A stretch of DNA of 64,000 bases, from NCBI GenBank assembly GCA_002077065.1, contig NAJO01000018.1:248001-312000 (forward strand). The letters run 5' to 3'. This stretch comes from Cryoendolithus antarcticus. Lineage: Eukaryota; Ascomycota; Dothideomycetes; Cladosporiales; Cladosporiaceae. The stretch's first letter is position 1. Each line of letters begins with the position of its first letter. A program made the translations under genes and the position numbers. Positions 1 to 10,623 of this stretch are shown here, piece after piece. The notes under the pieces are model-generated. The model was not told where the DNA came from, made no database searches, and saw only the letters and a program-made list of their open reading frames with translations.

Positions 1-211
1 CGAATCACTACAGAGCGGTGGCACAAGACTACGACGCTCAAATTTGGTTCGCGGATGGATCCATCGTAATTCCTGGGCAGAACCTCCATGAGCGCCTGTA
101 TATGCTTCTAGTCGTACAGCCCATCAGCTGAACTCATACTCGTAGTGTACACATCGTCTCGATGCCTTGCTTGCCGCCATATCCTCTTCCTCGTCTGCGT
201 CTGTCCACCGC

Positions 212-766
212 TCACCACGAGTCCATCCCACTCCTCGTCTCCATTTCAGCGTGGAACCCCATACCCTCCGCCGCCGCCGCTCCAGCAAACACATCCCCCT
301 CAAACACATCCTCCCAACTACACTCCCAATCTCGCCCCTCCAAAATGTCTCTATGCACACCCGCACTGCCTCCATGCCCAACCGGCCCCAGCACACTAGG
401 CCGCCACTCCCCCTGCGCAACAACGCCTAGTTCCATCGCCCTTCTCACGGGCTCCGCGAGCCCGAACTGCCGGCGCAGCATGCTGTGTTTGAGGGCATCT
501 TGGGTTTGCTTCCAGGCGTGGAGGCGGGATTCGAGCGGGTGGCCAGAGGTTGTTGTTGAGGTAAGGGAGGTTGAGGATTTGGCTGGGGCGGAGGAGGAGA
601 GGGCGAGGTTGTGGCGGAGGGTGTCGTGGACGCCGGGAGCCGAGGGAGCGCCGAGGGCGGAGGGGGTTGTGGAGGCGTGGGAAGGGGTGGGGACGAGGCG
701 GAGGGACTGCGATGGAGCGTTAGGGTGCTGTAGTGTGTCAATGGAGTGGGGGATGGAATGTACCAT
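212..766 (-). CDS. ump1: Proteasome maturation factor Ump1/POMP
   Basis: Chaperone of 20S proteasome assembly that is enclosed in the half-proteasome and degraded on maturation. Diagnostic blocks are GVHDTLRHNL, HPLESRLHAW, the AEPVRRAMEL stretch and RGRD-like/WEDVFEG near the C-terminus, in the order known for the family. Read as one frame it is 184 residues with a 22-residue leader that does not look conserved. A better model has the ATG (764-766) as a 3-base first exon, a 57-base in-frame intron (707-763, GTACAT donor, CCTAAC branch, CGCAG acceptor), then exon 2 from 706, giving a protein beginning MSLRLVPTP, as this family usually starts. The stop is at 212-214. It faces the histone gene across about 420 bases. 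Identity is well supported; the start and the intron are inferred. Confidence 0.9.
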   Translation of the reverse strand: MVHSIPHSIDTLQHPNAPSQSLRLVPTPSHASTTPSALGAPSAPGVHDTLRHNLALSSSAPAKSSTSLTSTTTSGHPLESRLHAWKQTQDALKHSMLRRQFGLAEPVRRAMELGVVAQGEWRPSVLGPVGHGGSAGVHRDILEGRDWECSWEDVFEGDVFAGAAAAEGMGFHAEMETRSGMDSW

Positions 767-1190
767 GATCGCGAGCGCCTGTGGTGTTTAGATAAGGCGG
801 GTTGATGTGGTGGTTGGAGAAACGTTCAGATGCAGAGGTCGATTGCTATGGGAGTCAGGTGGTGGTGTATCGCTTGTGTGAGTACTTAGTGGGTTCTCTT
901 GAGCTTCTTCCGCACACTGCGAAGCTCTACGCGTGAGAAGGCAGCGAACATGACGCTGCCAACTTCAGGTATTCAGGCATACCTGCATGCCTGCCTTGCC
1001 CTCACTTGAACGTCGCTGCATCTATCAACTTTACCAACAACTCGGTAGTAAAAGTGATGTGACAAGCATGGCTAAGTGAACCACAGGATCAAGCGTCGTA
1101 TTCTTCACTCCCGGTCGGTGTCTTGGGAATTTCCTATCCTCACTCCTCGCATCATTCCACCGTTCAGTACTATCCACATCGGTCGCCAAG
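767..1190. other. Intergenic region between Ump1 and histone H4 variant
   Basis: This 424-base stretch lies upstream of both flanking genes, which are transcribed away from it, so it should hold both promoters. I see no open frame with coding character, no tRNA and no clear proteasome-type control element. Confidence 0.5.
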
Positions 1191-1737
1191 ATGCCACCAT
1201 CTTTGAGCCGCAACCATAACCTCCTTCGCTCCGACGTCAGTGGTCTACCCGGCTCATCTGCCCGACCTGCTGTCGGAGTGGGCAAGGGTAAAGGAAAGAA
1301 GGGCTTGCCGTCTTCCGGCGGATTGAAGACCAAGGGCCCAGCGAAGCGTCACCGGTACGACTTCATCTCTGCTATACGCACGCCAAAGATTGACACCAAC
1401 GCAGTAAAATTCTCAGGGAGACCATCCAAGGCATCACCAGGCCGGACATTCGCCGCCTCGCTCGCCGTGGCGGCGTCAAGCGCATATCGGCCGGGATCTA
1501 CGATGAGACTCGCGGAAGCCTTCGCGATTTCCTGACCGCGGTGCTCAGAGACTGCGCAGCGATCGCGTGGACCTGCAATCGCAAGACTATCACGGTCACA
1601 GATGTATGTGAACACGCGCTCTATGATGAACGATTTCTCGATGCTGACGTGCGCAGGTCGTATATGCGCTGAGTCGCAGAGGTCATACGCTTTATGGCTT
1701 CGGCAGCTCCAACACTAGGGGCCGTGGTGGCGACTAA
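1191..1737 (+). CDS. Divergent histone H4 variant
   Basis: Exons 1191-1354, 1405-1603 and 1657-1737 (introns of 50 and 53 bases) give 147 residues. The splice at 1354/1405 restores the universal KRHRKILR block, followed by [44 protein letters not shown] and LYGFG, so the histone fold is complete at residues about 55-140. It departs strongly from canonical H4, which is nearly invariant. There is a long N-terminal extension before a KGKGKKG tail, the helix alpha-2/alpha-3 region reads [19 protein letters not shown], and a short [10 protein letters not shown] extension follows the usual C-terminal GFG. Lys20 (RHRK) is kept. A divergent H4 variant gene has been described in Neurospora, so this may be its counterpart. 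Expression and nucleosome incorporation cannot be judged from sequence. Confidence 0.88.
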
Positions 1738-1941
1738 GTGCTTTACTGTTCACGACTTCTCTTCGGCAAGGCGTTCGGATGCTAAATGATACCCGGTCAG
1801 GAATGTGAGGGCCCATTGGGCATGTACAGTAGGGATGAAACGCAGGAGCCGCGCTTGGAATGGTACTGAGTGCATAATGTATGATAGGCTTCACACCGCC
1901 GGAAGCTCTGTACTTTAGCACCGCACCTCCAGCAATGAAGA

Positions 1942-3430
1942 TCATTGCAAATACTCGCTCTCATACTCGCTCAGCTTCTCCAACCGCACTCCCTCCATCT
2001 CTTCCCTCACACCTAGCATACTCACTTTGCCACCACCAACCCCTTCGCCCTTAAACTTCCAGCTGTCCAGCAAGTCCTTCAGAGCCTTCACCGTGCTCTG
2101 CTTGTCTTGTATGAGTAATGCAATAGCATCATAGCCACCCGCACCCGGCACAATGCCACCCACGACCCCCTCAACAGCCTCGCAAGCGTCCAGCAACTTC
2201 GTCTGCGCAGGCGGCTCAATGGGAACCTCACTCTTCTCGCCCATCTCGCGGATAAGCTCTCTGATAGCCGAGAAGCACATACGCAGCCTCGAATAATCAG
2301 GCGCCACCGTAGCATCCGCGTCTGCCAAAGCCGTGAGCTCCTTCGCCAGCGCATCGTTCGCCGTCTGCAGGTCGTCCCAAAGCCAATCTGCTTCTTCCTG
2401 ATTTGCCTTGCGCCAGGCGAGAACTTGCTTGACCATGCCGGGCGTCTGACTGCCAACGGAGACATCGCACATGACTAGTCGCAGACCTTCAGGTACCTTG
2501 ACCTTGTCTTTCATTATCTCGGTGTCCCACTTACTGTCAGCATCGTCAACGGTGGCGCGGAGCTGCGACGCAAAGCCAGGTGCTCCGGGCTCGGCATGGG
2601 ATGAGAGGATTTCAGGGGAGAAGCGCTTGTATAGACAGCTGCCGTAGACCGCGCTTGCTACATCGAATCCAGATCCGACTTTGCCTTGAGCGGCGCAGTG
2701 TGCTGCTTGAGCGAGATTGTGCAGTCGCCGTTTGCCGATATCGGTGGTGATATCGAGAAGTTTAGTGGGCAGGTAGTGCGTCAATACTGCCGCCGTGAGA
2801 GCAGCGACTAGGGCTGCTGACGAGCCGAGACCGGTCTTGTGGGCTTTCGAGATCGGAACGCCGAAGTTGTAGAAGCCATCTGTCAAGTCAAGGTCGGAAG
2901 GCGTTGAGTAGTAGTCATTGTCTGCGAGGACGGTGATGCTTGCAGGAGCAATGACGGGCGAGGAGACGGAGCCGATATAGCTGAGAGCGTAGCATAGCGC
3001 AGTTTCGATGAAAGGATTCCGGCTAAGGGCAAGGTCTGCGTCTCTGTGAGCAAGCTGGTGTAAGTGGAGGCGCGACGAGGTACGTACTGGCTGGCCGTGG
3101 AATCAAGCAACCCGAATGATCTTCCTAACCACGGAAGGAGAAGATGATAAACAGTCGCACTTACCTTCGCAACTCACTCATGTGCATGCCTCCGTCTTTA
3201 CCATCCCATCTGTAGCCATAGTGCCAAACCGCATTCTCGAATTGCGGACTTTTGACTGAGATCTCTGACAAGACGACTCCACTGCTAGTAGGAATCTCCT
3301 GCACGATGCAGTGAATCCTCGCATCTAGTCCGAACACCAGACCAGTATGCTTCCTGACCAACACCAGGTAGCCGCCAGCCAGCAGCACCTTGCCGGGCGC
3401 AGATACAGCTACCGGCTGACGATCAGCCAT
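1942..3430 (-). CDS. erg8: Phosphomevalonate kinase Erg8
   Basis: GHMP kinase converting 5-phosphomevalonate to 5-diphosphomevalonate in the mevalonate/ergosterol pathway. Exons 3430-3165 and 3043-1942, with one 121-base intron (GTAAGT...CTCACAG), give 455 residues, close to the yeast enzyme. The N-terminus carries the family start APGKVLLAGGYLVL. The exon junction produces NPFIETALCYALSYIGS. The ATP-binding loop KTGLGSSAALVAAL lies at about residues 158-171. The GIVPGAGGYDAIALL block near the C-terminus is the third GHMP motif. An upstream TTG at 3445 is in frame but the ATG at 3430 is the plausible start. The PPR gene diverges from it about 800 bases away. Confidence 0.93.
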
Positions 3431-4229
3431 GGTAGCGATGTTCAATGGCTAAATGGCATCAGCTGACTAGCTGACTGCCTCACTTAGGCATATACCGGGT
3501 GGCGACAGCTGCGCAACCCCACGAATCAATCACTGCGATGGTGGAGGTGAAGTCGATCAAGCTGACCACAAGTGTGTACCTTGCAGCGACGTTTCCGCTG
3601 ATGTCGATCCTTGGATCGTGTGACAGCAGCTAGCGTTGTAATCTTGCCGGGCTATTCTCGTGAGTGCTCGTGGCATGTGCCAAGCCAGCGCCTCACTCAA
3701 GCGTTGCGGTCGCTACAACGGAGGAATGGTATCGGACTTTTCCATGTTGCAGACCGAGCAGATAGAGACACTGATTTGCGAGAGACATATGCCACATGGT
3801 AGAATGCAAGCAAATCCGAGAGGAAAGTGTGAGTGCTCGCCTCCATCAGCCCTGTGAAGCTTGTCTCGCATATAATCCGGGAGACGGCGAGATTGACAGG
3901 GGTGTTCGAACCTCGCACTCGCAACACGTCGACTCGATAATCCCTCTGCCTGAGGAGCAGCCTCCGTCTCCTTCTTGATGATAATACCATCAGCTCGCCA
4001 TTGAGCTTTACTTACTACCAACATTTCACTTAAATCTTTGTGTCAAGGGCGTTCTTGCCTTGACTAATCAGGAACACTCACGCGACACAGGCACCAGCCT
4101 CCCCCTACGACCACCACCGACAATCCGCGCGTTCATTGACGGCCTTTGTCGTCAAATGAACCTGCGTCCACGCTACAACCAGATCACTCCATTCTAACCT
4201 CCAGGTTGAAGGGTCCGTCCATCACCTAA
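3431..4229. other. Intergenic region between Erg8 and the PPR gene
   Basis: About 800 bases between two divergently transcribed genes. Several overlapping short open frames occur on both strands at 3600-4024, but none starts or continues convincingly or carries a recognisable domain. A TTCGAAC sequence at 3907 resembles a tRNA T-loop but has no matching stem. Confidence 0.4.
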
Positions 4230-7200
4230 ATGGTGTATGTGAAGCCCACAGTACAATTCACGCGACTTGCCAGCTCGGCACTCAAATCTTTCACACACGG
4301 CGGCGCCCAGGGCATTGTTGCAGCCTCCCAATCTTCCGGTCTCGTACAGAACCCGGCCGCTACTCCTCTCGCGGATCACCTTCTCGGCCGGTTCCGGAAG
4401 GCGGAGAAGTCGAAGACTCACAATGCATACCATCAGATAGAGAATGTGCGCCAGGCCAGCACTTCGCATGCGCCTGCGACTAGACCAGAGACCAATCATC
4501 ATGACCCAGGTCTGGAGAGATACTTCGATGCGTGGCAGAAGTACCAGCGCAATGAGCTGAAGGAAAAGGAATGGCAGCAGTATCAATTCGCCAAAAGGCT
4601 CGAGTGGCAGCCGCCGACGACTGTTCCTGATGGTGCGAGCGCTGCTCTCGGACCGGTCGAGACCAAGGACGATGGCCATGAGACGAGGACAGAGCTCCCG
4701 GTGGCTCCCCTGCTCCGGCGTTCATACACCACGAGCGCACTCAATGACTTCACCAAGGTCTTCATCAACAATGAAGCCGCTGGCGATGCAGCCATCGCTC
4801 AGGTCAACGATGCTATGGTGGAGGAGGGACACAAGTCGAAGGAAGTCGTCGAAGATGCAGACCGTTTGTCTGAGGTCTCGCCAGCACAGGACTCCTTGTT
4901 TTCGGAGACGCAAAGATCAGCGACACTTGCCAGCGTCTTCACACCTTCGGAAAGCCTGGGGCCATATGTGAGCTCGGAGAGCCAGGCATACACCGATGAA
5001 CTGCTCCAGCTCAGCGCACAGGGGCGTCACCATGAGGTGCCGGCAGTCTTCCAGGCCATGTTGCGCGCGGGCGTGCAGCAACCTGCTCCAGCTGCGTATC
5101 ATGCACTGTTGACTGCTGCCCTGCAGTTGACCTCCGGGAGATCCCACATGGTCCCCAAGGCTTTGGAAGTCTACTCAGATATGCTCCGGAGGAAGGTGAC
5201 TCCAGACACTGCTACGTTCGCCACACTGATTGGACTTCTCGCAAACCGCGCCTCAGAGTCAACTGCGCAGCGCATCGAGCTGGAGGTACGCCGGACACGC
5301 TATGGTGGAGTTGAGCAACCTGGTCAATTCATGTTCCGGTCCTCCCAGGCGAAGTACACGATGCTCTTGGAGGACAGCAGTCTATCCATTGCACTGAAGA
5401 TGTTCAGTCGAGCATTGAGGAATCCTGACGATCAGCTACCCAGCGTGGTCTGCGCATCTCTGGTCCGAGCATGCGCTGAGCAAGGGCGTGTGGGTGACAT
5501 GGCGCAAGTCTACGAGCATATGGTGTCGCAGTCCATGAGTGTACCCGCGGACATCTTCCCACCTGCTATTGCAGCTTTCGGTAAGAATGGCGACCTCAGA
5601 TCCGCAGTTGACATCTACGATGATTACAAGGTGCTCGCCATCGAGAACAATGCAGGCCAATACCACATGGAACGCGTTGACAACGATGTCTACGCATCGC
5701 TGATCAAGGCGTACGGCCTCTCTGGGCGCCTCGAGGGCGGGCTCAAATTCTTCGAAGGACTGCAGAATGTTGACGATGTCAATGCCAAAGAGCTCGAGGC
5801 CATGCGTGAGACAGTCGTACTCAGTGCGCTACTTCCTGTCGCACTTCAAGACACCGCTGGAAGTGATGCGATCACCCTCACCGCTTCGCTCAGTGGCAGA
5901 GCACTGGCGTCGGCATGGACTAGGATATGCATCAACGCAGCCGATCGCGACAGCCTCAAGCAAAGCGAGCAGGCCTTCTCTTCGCTTGCCTGCCTCACAC
6001 AGGACCTGTCTTTGCCGGCGGTCGCCATGCTAGCAATGCATATTCGGAATAGCAATGTCGAGGCTGCGGCACCGTACTGGGCCATCATGGAGAATGCACC
6101 TGCGACCTTGTCATTCGTCGAGCCGACCACAATGCGGACTATTGCGCTCCTCGCAGTTGGTCAAGCAGAGCGTGGTCTTAGGCAGACTCGCCGCATGTTC
6201 AGCCGCATCAGAGATTCACAAGCAGAGAGCGCGCAATCAGAGACCGCCAACCACATCGATGAGGCAATTGAGGTCATTGGGCGTTTTGTACTTGGCAGCT
6301 CATCGCCGATGCAACCTGAGACTGGTGCTGAGCTTCTGCGCGTGATGACTGACAACGGCGGTCTTGTAACGCCGACAGCGGAGCATGTGATGGCACGTTT
6401 TGGTCCTCAGCAGATCGCACGTCTTACGCATGCCGATATCGAGTTCTTGCTCCGCGTGCAAGCGGGCATGGTCATCAACGAGTCTGCTGCTGATATTGCA
6501 GGCCCAGAACGCTTCGGCTGCCTCCTAGAGAACCTAGTCGCCAAATCCGTCATGCCATCCGCAGAGACTGAGACAATCATAGAGAGAACGCTTGTCAACA
6601 TCAACCGCACTGAGCTCTCGAGACTGTGGAACAACTATCGATACCCACCAACTCCGATCATGACTCCGGTCGCCTTCAGCCCTGTGCTACCGTTTCAGCC
6701 GCCCGTCTTCGACGAAGCTTTCGATCCGTACGCCGCCAAGACCGACATTAAGGGCTCTAATATGATCAATGAGCTCCTGGAGCGTCCCCACGGCCGCCGT
6801 CTGAGTGAAGCACTGACAAGATTCCGCAATGTGCGTCGTGTCGGGCGTGTGCCACGTATGTTCACGTACGGCAAGCTGATCGAAGGAGCTGCAAAGGAGA
6901 ACAATCTCAGGGCAGCCACTGACATTCTGGAGATGGCTAAGCAAGATGTGCCCTTTGACATGCGGTATCGTGTCGTACGCTTCGGGTGGCAGCAAATCCT
7001 CGATCAGATGGTGGCAGGTTGCTTGAACGTCAACCGACGTGACCTTGCTGCACGGTACCACCAAGACATGATCGAGATGGGCTGTGCGCCGTCTGCCAAC
7101 ACTTTCGGCCTATACATCACTACGCTTAAGGAGAACACCAAGACGTTCGACGAGGCCAGTGAAGCAGTCAAGATCTTCCATCAAGCTAAGGCCGAGGGTG

Positions 7201-8096
7201 TCGAGCCTTCTTCATTCCTCTACAACGCATTGATCGGCAAGCTCGGCAAGGCTCGCCGCATTGATGACTGCCTGTTCTACTTTGCAGATATGCGCAATAC
7301 TGGGATCAAGCCCACAAGCGTCACTTACGGTACCGTCGTCAACGCGCTCTGCCGTGTCAGCGATGACAAATTCGCCGAGGAGATCTTCGTGGAGATGGAG
7401 TCAGCATCGAATTACAAGCCTCGCCCCGCGCCTTACCATAGCCTGATGCAATTCTTCCTGACCACGAAGCGCAACAAGGCGAAGGTGCTGTCATACTACG
7501 AGCGTATGCGTAGCAAGAACATCGAGCCCACGATGCACACTTTCAAGCTCCTCATCGACGCACACGCCACGCTGGAGCCTGTCGATATGCGTGCGGCCGA
7601 GTCCGTGCTCACTGAGATGGCGTCCGCCGGTCTGCAGCCTGAAGCTGTGCACTACGCCTCGCTAATCCACGCCAAAGGCTGCACTCAGCAGGATGTCGCC
7701 GGCGCGCAAGCGATCTTCGCCTCCGTAATCGCTGCTGGCATGACCCGCCCGCAGCCTTGCATGTATCAAGCGCTCTTTGAGTCCTTCAACGCAAACCACC
7801 AGGTCGAGCTCTCGGAGCCTTTACTGCAGGATATGCGCGCTAGACATGTCGAGTTCACGCCCTACATCGCTAATGCGCTGATCCATGGGTACACGCTGCA
7901 GCATAATCTCGAGAAAGCGAAGGCGGCTTTCGGACTAGTCGCTGTAGCGAAGCGGGAGCCTAGCACGTACGAGGCGATGGTGAGGGCTTGCCTCGCGGCT
8001 GAGGACCGTGAGGGCGCCAGGGGAGTTGTCAAGGAGGCGCTGGGTCGCGGGTACCCCAGCGCTGTGGCTGGCAAGATTGCTGAGCTGGTGAGGTGA
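4230..8096 (+). CDS. Large mitochondrial PPR protein, CYA5-like
   Basis: Single-exon gene of 1288 residues. Pentatricopeptide repeat signatures are clear, for example in the middle (LIKAYGLSGRLEGGLKFFEG) and in a tight run at about residues 930-1200 with units of the form TYGTVVNALCR, HTFKLLIDAHA and VHYASLIHAKG at 35-residue spacing. The N-terminus is rich in Arg, Ser and Ala and poor in acidic residues, as expected for a mitochondrial presequence. Size and layout match filamentous-fungal homologues of Neurospora CYA-5/yeast Pet309, which act on COX1 mRNA translation. The PPR class is certain; the specific orthology is inference from size and general layout. The start lies in a good context (A at -3). 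Confidence 0.85.
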   Translation: MVYVKPTVQFTRLASSALKSFTHGGAQGIVAASQSSGLVQNPAATPLADHLLGRFRKAEKSKTHNAYHQIENVRQASTSHAPATRPETNHHDPGLERYFDAWQKYQRNELKEKEWQQYQFAKRLEWQPPTTVPDGASAALGPVETKDDGHETRTELPVAPLLRRSYTTSALNDFTKVFINNEAAGDAAIAQVNDAMVEEGHKSKEVVEDADRLSEVSPAQDSLFSETQRSATLASVFTPSESLGPYVSSESQAYTDELLQLSAQGRHHEVPAVFQAMLRAGVQQPAPAAYHALLTAALQLTSGRSHMVPKALEVYSDMLRRKVTPDTATFATLIGLLANRASESTAQRIELEVRRTRYGGVEQPGQFMFRSSQAKYTMLLEDSSLSIALKMFSRALRNPDDQLPSVVCASLVRACAEQGRVGDMAQVYEHMVSQSMSVPADIFPPAIAAFGKNGDLRSAVDIYDDYKVLAIENNAGQYHMERVDNDVYASLIKAYGLSGRLEGGLKFFEGLQNVDDVNAKELEAMRETVVLSALLPVALQDTAGSDAITLTASLSGRALASAWTRICINAADRDSLKQSEQAFSSLACLTQDLSLPAVAMLAMHIRNSNVEAAAPYWAIMENAPATLSFVEPTTMRTIALLAVGQAERGLRQTRRMFSRIRDSQAESAQSETANHIDEAIEVIGRFVLGSSSPMQPETGAELLRVMTDNGGLVTPTAEHVMARFGPQQIARLTHADIEFLLRVQAGMVINESAADIAGPERFGCLLENLVAKSVMPSAETETIIERTLVNINRTELSRLWNNYRYPPTPIMTPVAFSPVLPFQPPVFDEAFDPYAAKTDIKGSNMINELLERPHGRRLSEALTRFRNVRRVGRVPRMFTYGKLIEGAAKENNLRAATDILEMAKQDVPFDMRYRVVRFGWQQILDQMVAGCLNVNRRDLAARYHQDMIEMGCAPSANTFGLYITTLKENTKTFDEASEAVKIFHQAKAEGVEPSSFLYNALIGKLGKARRIDDCLFYFADMRNTGIKPTSVTYGTVVNALCRVSDDKFAEEIFVEMESASNYKPRPAPYHSLMQFFLTTKRNKAKVLSYYERMRSKNIEPTMHTFKLLIDAHATLEPVDMRAAESVLTEMASAGLQPEAVHYASLIHAKGCTQQDVAGAQAIFASVIAAGMTRPQPCMYQALFESFNANHQVELSEPLLQDMRARHVEFTPYIANALIHGYTLQHNLEKAKAAFGLVAVAKREPSTYEAMVRACLAAEDREGARGVVKEALGRGYPSAVAGKIAELVR

Positions 8097-8532
8097 GCTT
8101 CGTCAGAGGAGGAAAGCAACATGGGAAGGCAGTGTACTTTTGATGCATTTAGCGAGTGGCGTTGACAGCATACTTGAGCGCTGTCCGCTTTGACGGTCGC
8201 GCTGGGAGGTTGTGGCAATGATCAACGGCCGGTGTGTGTACTAACAGGATACCCAAGGGATCTCCCCTCTTCTAGACTTAGAGTGAGCGTGCTCTGTATG
8301 AGGTACGCAGCGCGAAGGGCGCGGTCTAGAGTTTCATAGATGAAACGAAAGAAATCAACACCAATTGGATTTGCCACTGAACACATGCCATTCGTCCAAT
8401 GTTGCATGGCCCCTTGGCGCTATGTCGCCGCTCTCCGATCGGTGGCCGACTTCTCCCCCAGAGCTCCCCATCATCCCACTCTCAACGACAACAACCTGGC
8501 AAAATGACAAAACGTAAACACCATCGCCCTTG
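8097..8532. other. Intergenic region after the PPR gene
   Basis: The 3' flank of the PPR gene up to the tRNA. No coding frame with support and no recognisable element was found. Confidence 0.4.
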
Positions 8533-8633
8533 TGCTCCCTGTGAGGGTCGAACTCACGACTTCCGCATAGCTTCATACAGGTCCCGCAGGCGCATGTATA
8601 AGAACGGCACGCTAGCCACTGCGTCAAGGGAGC
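8533..8633 (-). tRNA. tRNA-Ile(UAU) with a 28-base intron
   Basis: Read on the minus strand, the 101 bases fold as a tRNA. The acceptor stem GCTCCCT pairs with AGGGAGC, with discriminator A at 8533. The D-arm is ACGC-AGTGGCTA-GCGT, and the T-arm is GTGAG-TTCGACC-CTCAC. The anticodon loop reads C-T-TAT-A, so the anticodon is UAU (8600-8598). An intron of 28 bases (8596-8569) follows position 37, the standard site. Its GTATGA segment can pair with the anticodon region TTATAC, as eukaryotic pre-tRNAs do. Nuclear tRNA-Ile(UAU) genes characteristically carry introns. The 31-39 pair of the anticodon stem is a T-T mismatch and 30-40 is a wobble pair, so the exact intron edges could be shifted by one base. 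Confidence 0.85.
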
Positions 8634-9153
8634 GACGGTAACTCCCGCGCCATGGTTGAACGCATATATAATACTGATAAGCTTCGAGACGCTTTTTGCG
8701 GACATGATCCCGGCCCTCTTCCACTGAGATGTACAGAATTCGATGCTTGCCTGCTTTCAGCTATTTCAGCTCGCCATCGTTGCAATTCGAACGATTCACA
8801 AAGACGACAAGACAAGGAACGGCAAGGCGGCCCTGTTCCCGCCTGATGATAGGCCGACGTCTGGACCGAATCGAGCTTGATCGTGAAAATCCACCTCTTC
8901 CGTAGCGGTATGACCGCATCTGGGCAAGCCCGTGTGGTTATCAGTCGAAAGTCACCTCGACGCCAAGGCAAGTTCCTATGCCGGCATCGCCATTGATGGT
9001 GATCGCAGTGTACGAGAGCAAGTAGAGGTGTTGCTTCATCTACTTCATAAGCTGAGGTATGGTAGGCGTAGGCAAGTCATAGTTTCTATTTCCCTCTTCG
9101 TTGACAGAACATCATCGTCTACATCCTATCTCCTCCCACAGCCGTACACGGCA
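8634..9153. other. Intergenic region upstream of the MFS gene
   Basis: 520 bases between the tRNA and the MFS start. The MFS reading frame stays open upstream to 8932, but the residues there do not look like a transporter N-terminus and the first plausible ATG is 9154. Nothing else was recognised. Confidence 0.4.
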
Positions 9154-10623
9154 ATGGCAACAACGTCTCGAAGCAATGGCCTCTCCTCGACAGTCATTCT
9201 CGAGGAGCCCATGCCTCTACACACAATCAGACCAAAGTCAGAACTACCGAGGATCTCATTGACGGCCTCGTCAAGCAAGTCGAAGATACTGGACAGCGGC
9301 GATAACCCAGAAGACCGTAATGAGACTCTGCCCTCACCGATCACTGCATCAACGCAAGTCGAAACATGGAACAGCCCAAGAGTCAACCTCTATCGTTTCC
9401 CGGCAACATTATGGGCATTCACGATCGTAAGGCCGTCCCCCATCAATCAATCCGTAACAACCACCTAACTCAACGCAAAGATGGGCATGAACGACGCCTC
9501 CTACGGCGCCATAATCCCCTACCTCGAAAAATACTACTCCCTCTCCTATACAATCGTCTCCCTCGTCTTCCTCTCCCCTTTCGTAGGCTACACAGCAGCA
9601 GCCCTAACAAACAACGCAATTCATCTCCGCTTCGGCCAGCGCGGTGTAGCCTTCCTCGGCCCAACCTGCCATCTCGTAGCCTACATCATCATCGCCATAC
9701 ACCCTCCCTACCCGGTCATGGTCGTCAGTTTCATTTTGGCGGGGTTTGGGAACGGGCTCGAGGACGCGGGCTGGAATGCGTGGATAGGCGCGATGGCGCA
9801 TGCGAATGAGTTGTTGGGGTTTTTGCATGGGTTCTATGGGTTGGGAGCAACAATTGCACCTCTCATCGCAACGACTATGATCACTCGCGGCGGGCTGCAG
9901 TGGTATTACTGGTATTACTGCATGATCGCATTCGCAGCCACGGAACTCGCGACCTCTTTACACGCCTTCTGGGGAGCCACGGGGGCGGCGTTCCGAGAGG
10001 CGAATCCACGGACGAGCGATGAGGGTGGGTCGAGATTGAAGGAAGCTAGTTTGGTCATGCCTGCTGCGAGGACGACTTGGCTTTGTGCGATCTTTCTGCT
10101 GGGGTACGTGGGGATTGAAGTGTCGCTTGGTGGCTGGATTGTGGTGTTCATGATCGATATTCGGGATGGAGCTGCCTTCGCTTCGGGTATGGTCGCTACG
10201 GGGTTCTGGCTTGGTCTCACGGTTGGCCGAGTCATCCTGGGCTTCATCACGCCGCGGATTGGAGAGAAGCTGAGCATTGCGATATACTTGCCCATCGCGG
10301 CGGGGATGCAGCTGCTGTTCTGGCTGGTGCCGCAGTTCTACGTCTCGGCTGTGGCTGTGGCACTGCAGGGCTTCTTCCTCGGTCCTCTGTTCCCGGCCGC
10401 GGTGGTAGCTATGACGAAGCTACTGCCCAAGCACCTGCACGTCTCGAGTATCGGCTTCGTCGCAGCGTTCGGAGGGAGCGGCGGCGCCATACTGCCGTTC
10501 GCGGTGGGTGCACTGGCTCAAGCGAAGGGCGTGCAGGTCCTGCAGCCGATTATCCTTGCGTTGCTGGTCGCCATCTGGGTAGTATGGATGTGCTTGCCTA
10601 GAATAGGAAAGAAGAAGGAGTGA
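9154..10623 (+). CDS. Major facilitator superfamily transporter
   Basis: Exons 9154-9426 and 9481-10623 (54-base intron, GTAAGG...CAAAG, phase 0) give 471 residues. The junction creates the family block FTI-MGMNDASYGAIIPYLE at the start of the first membrane segment. About eleven to twelve hydrophobic segments follow, with a central hydrophilic loop at NPRTSDEGGSRLKEAS. The pattern GNGLEDAGWNAWIG and HGFYGLGATIAPL is that of the fungal FHS/Bsc6-like group, often annotated as sugar or fucose permease-like. The substrate cannot be read from sequence. The N-terminal 85 residues are polar, Ser/Thr-rich and probably cytoplasmic. Confidence 0.9.

Noticed and set aside
162..791. A 209-residue plus-strand open frame opposite Ump1
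   Set aside because: Composition is that of an antisense shadow; the Ump1 frame carries all conserved motifs.
1355..1420. Alternative acceptor at 1418 for the first H4 intron
   Set aside because: It would delete the invariant KILR segment; the acceptor at 1404 restores [10 protein letters not shown].
3880..3960. Possible tRNA around TTCGAAC at 3907
   Set aside because: No T-stem or acceptor stem pairs on either strand.
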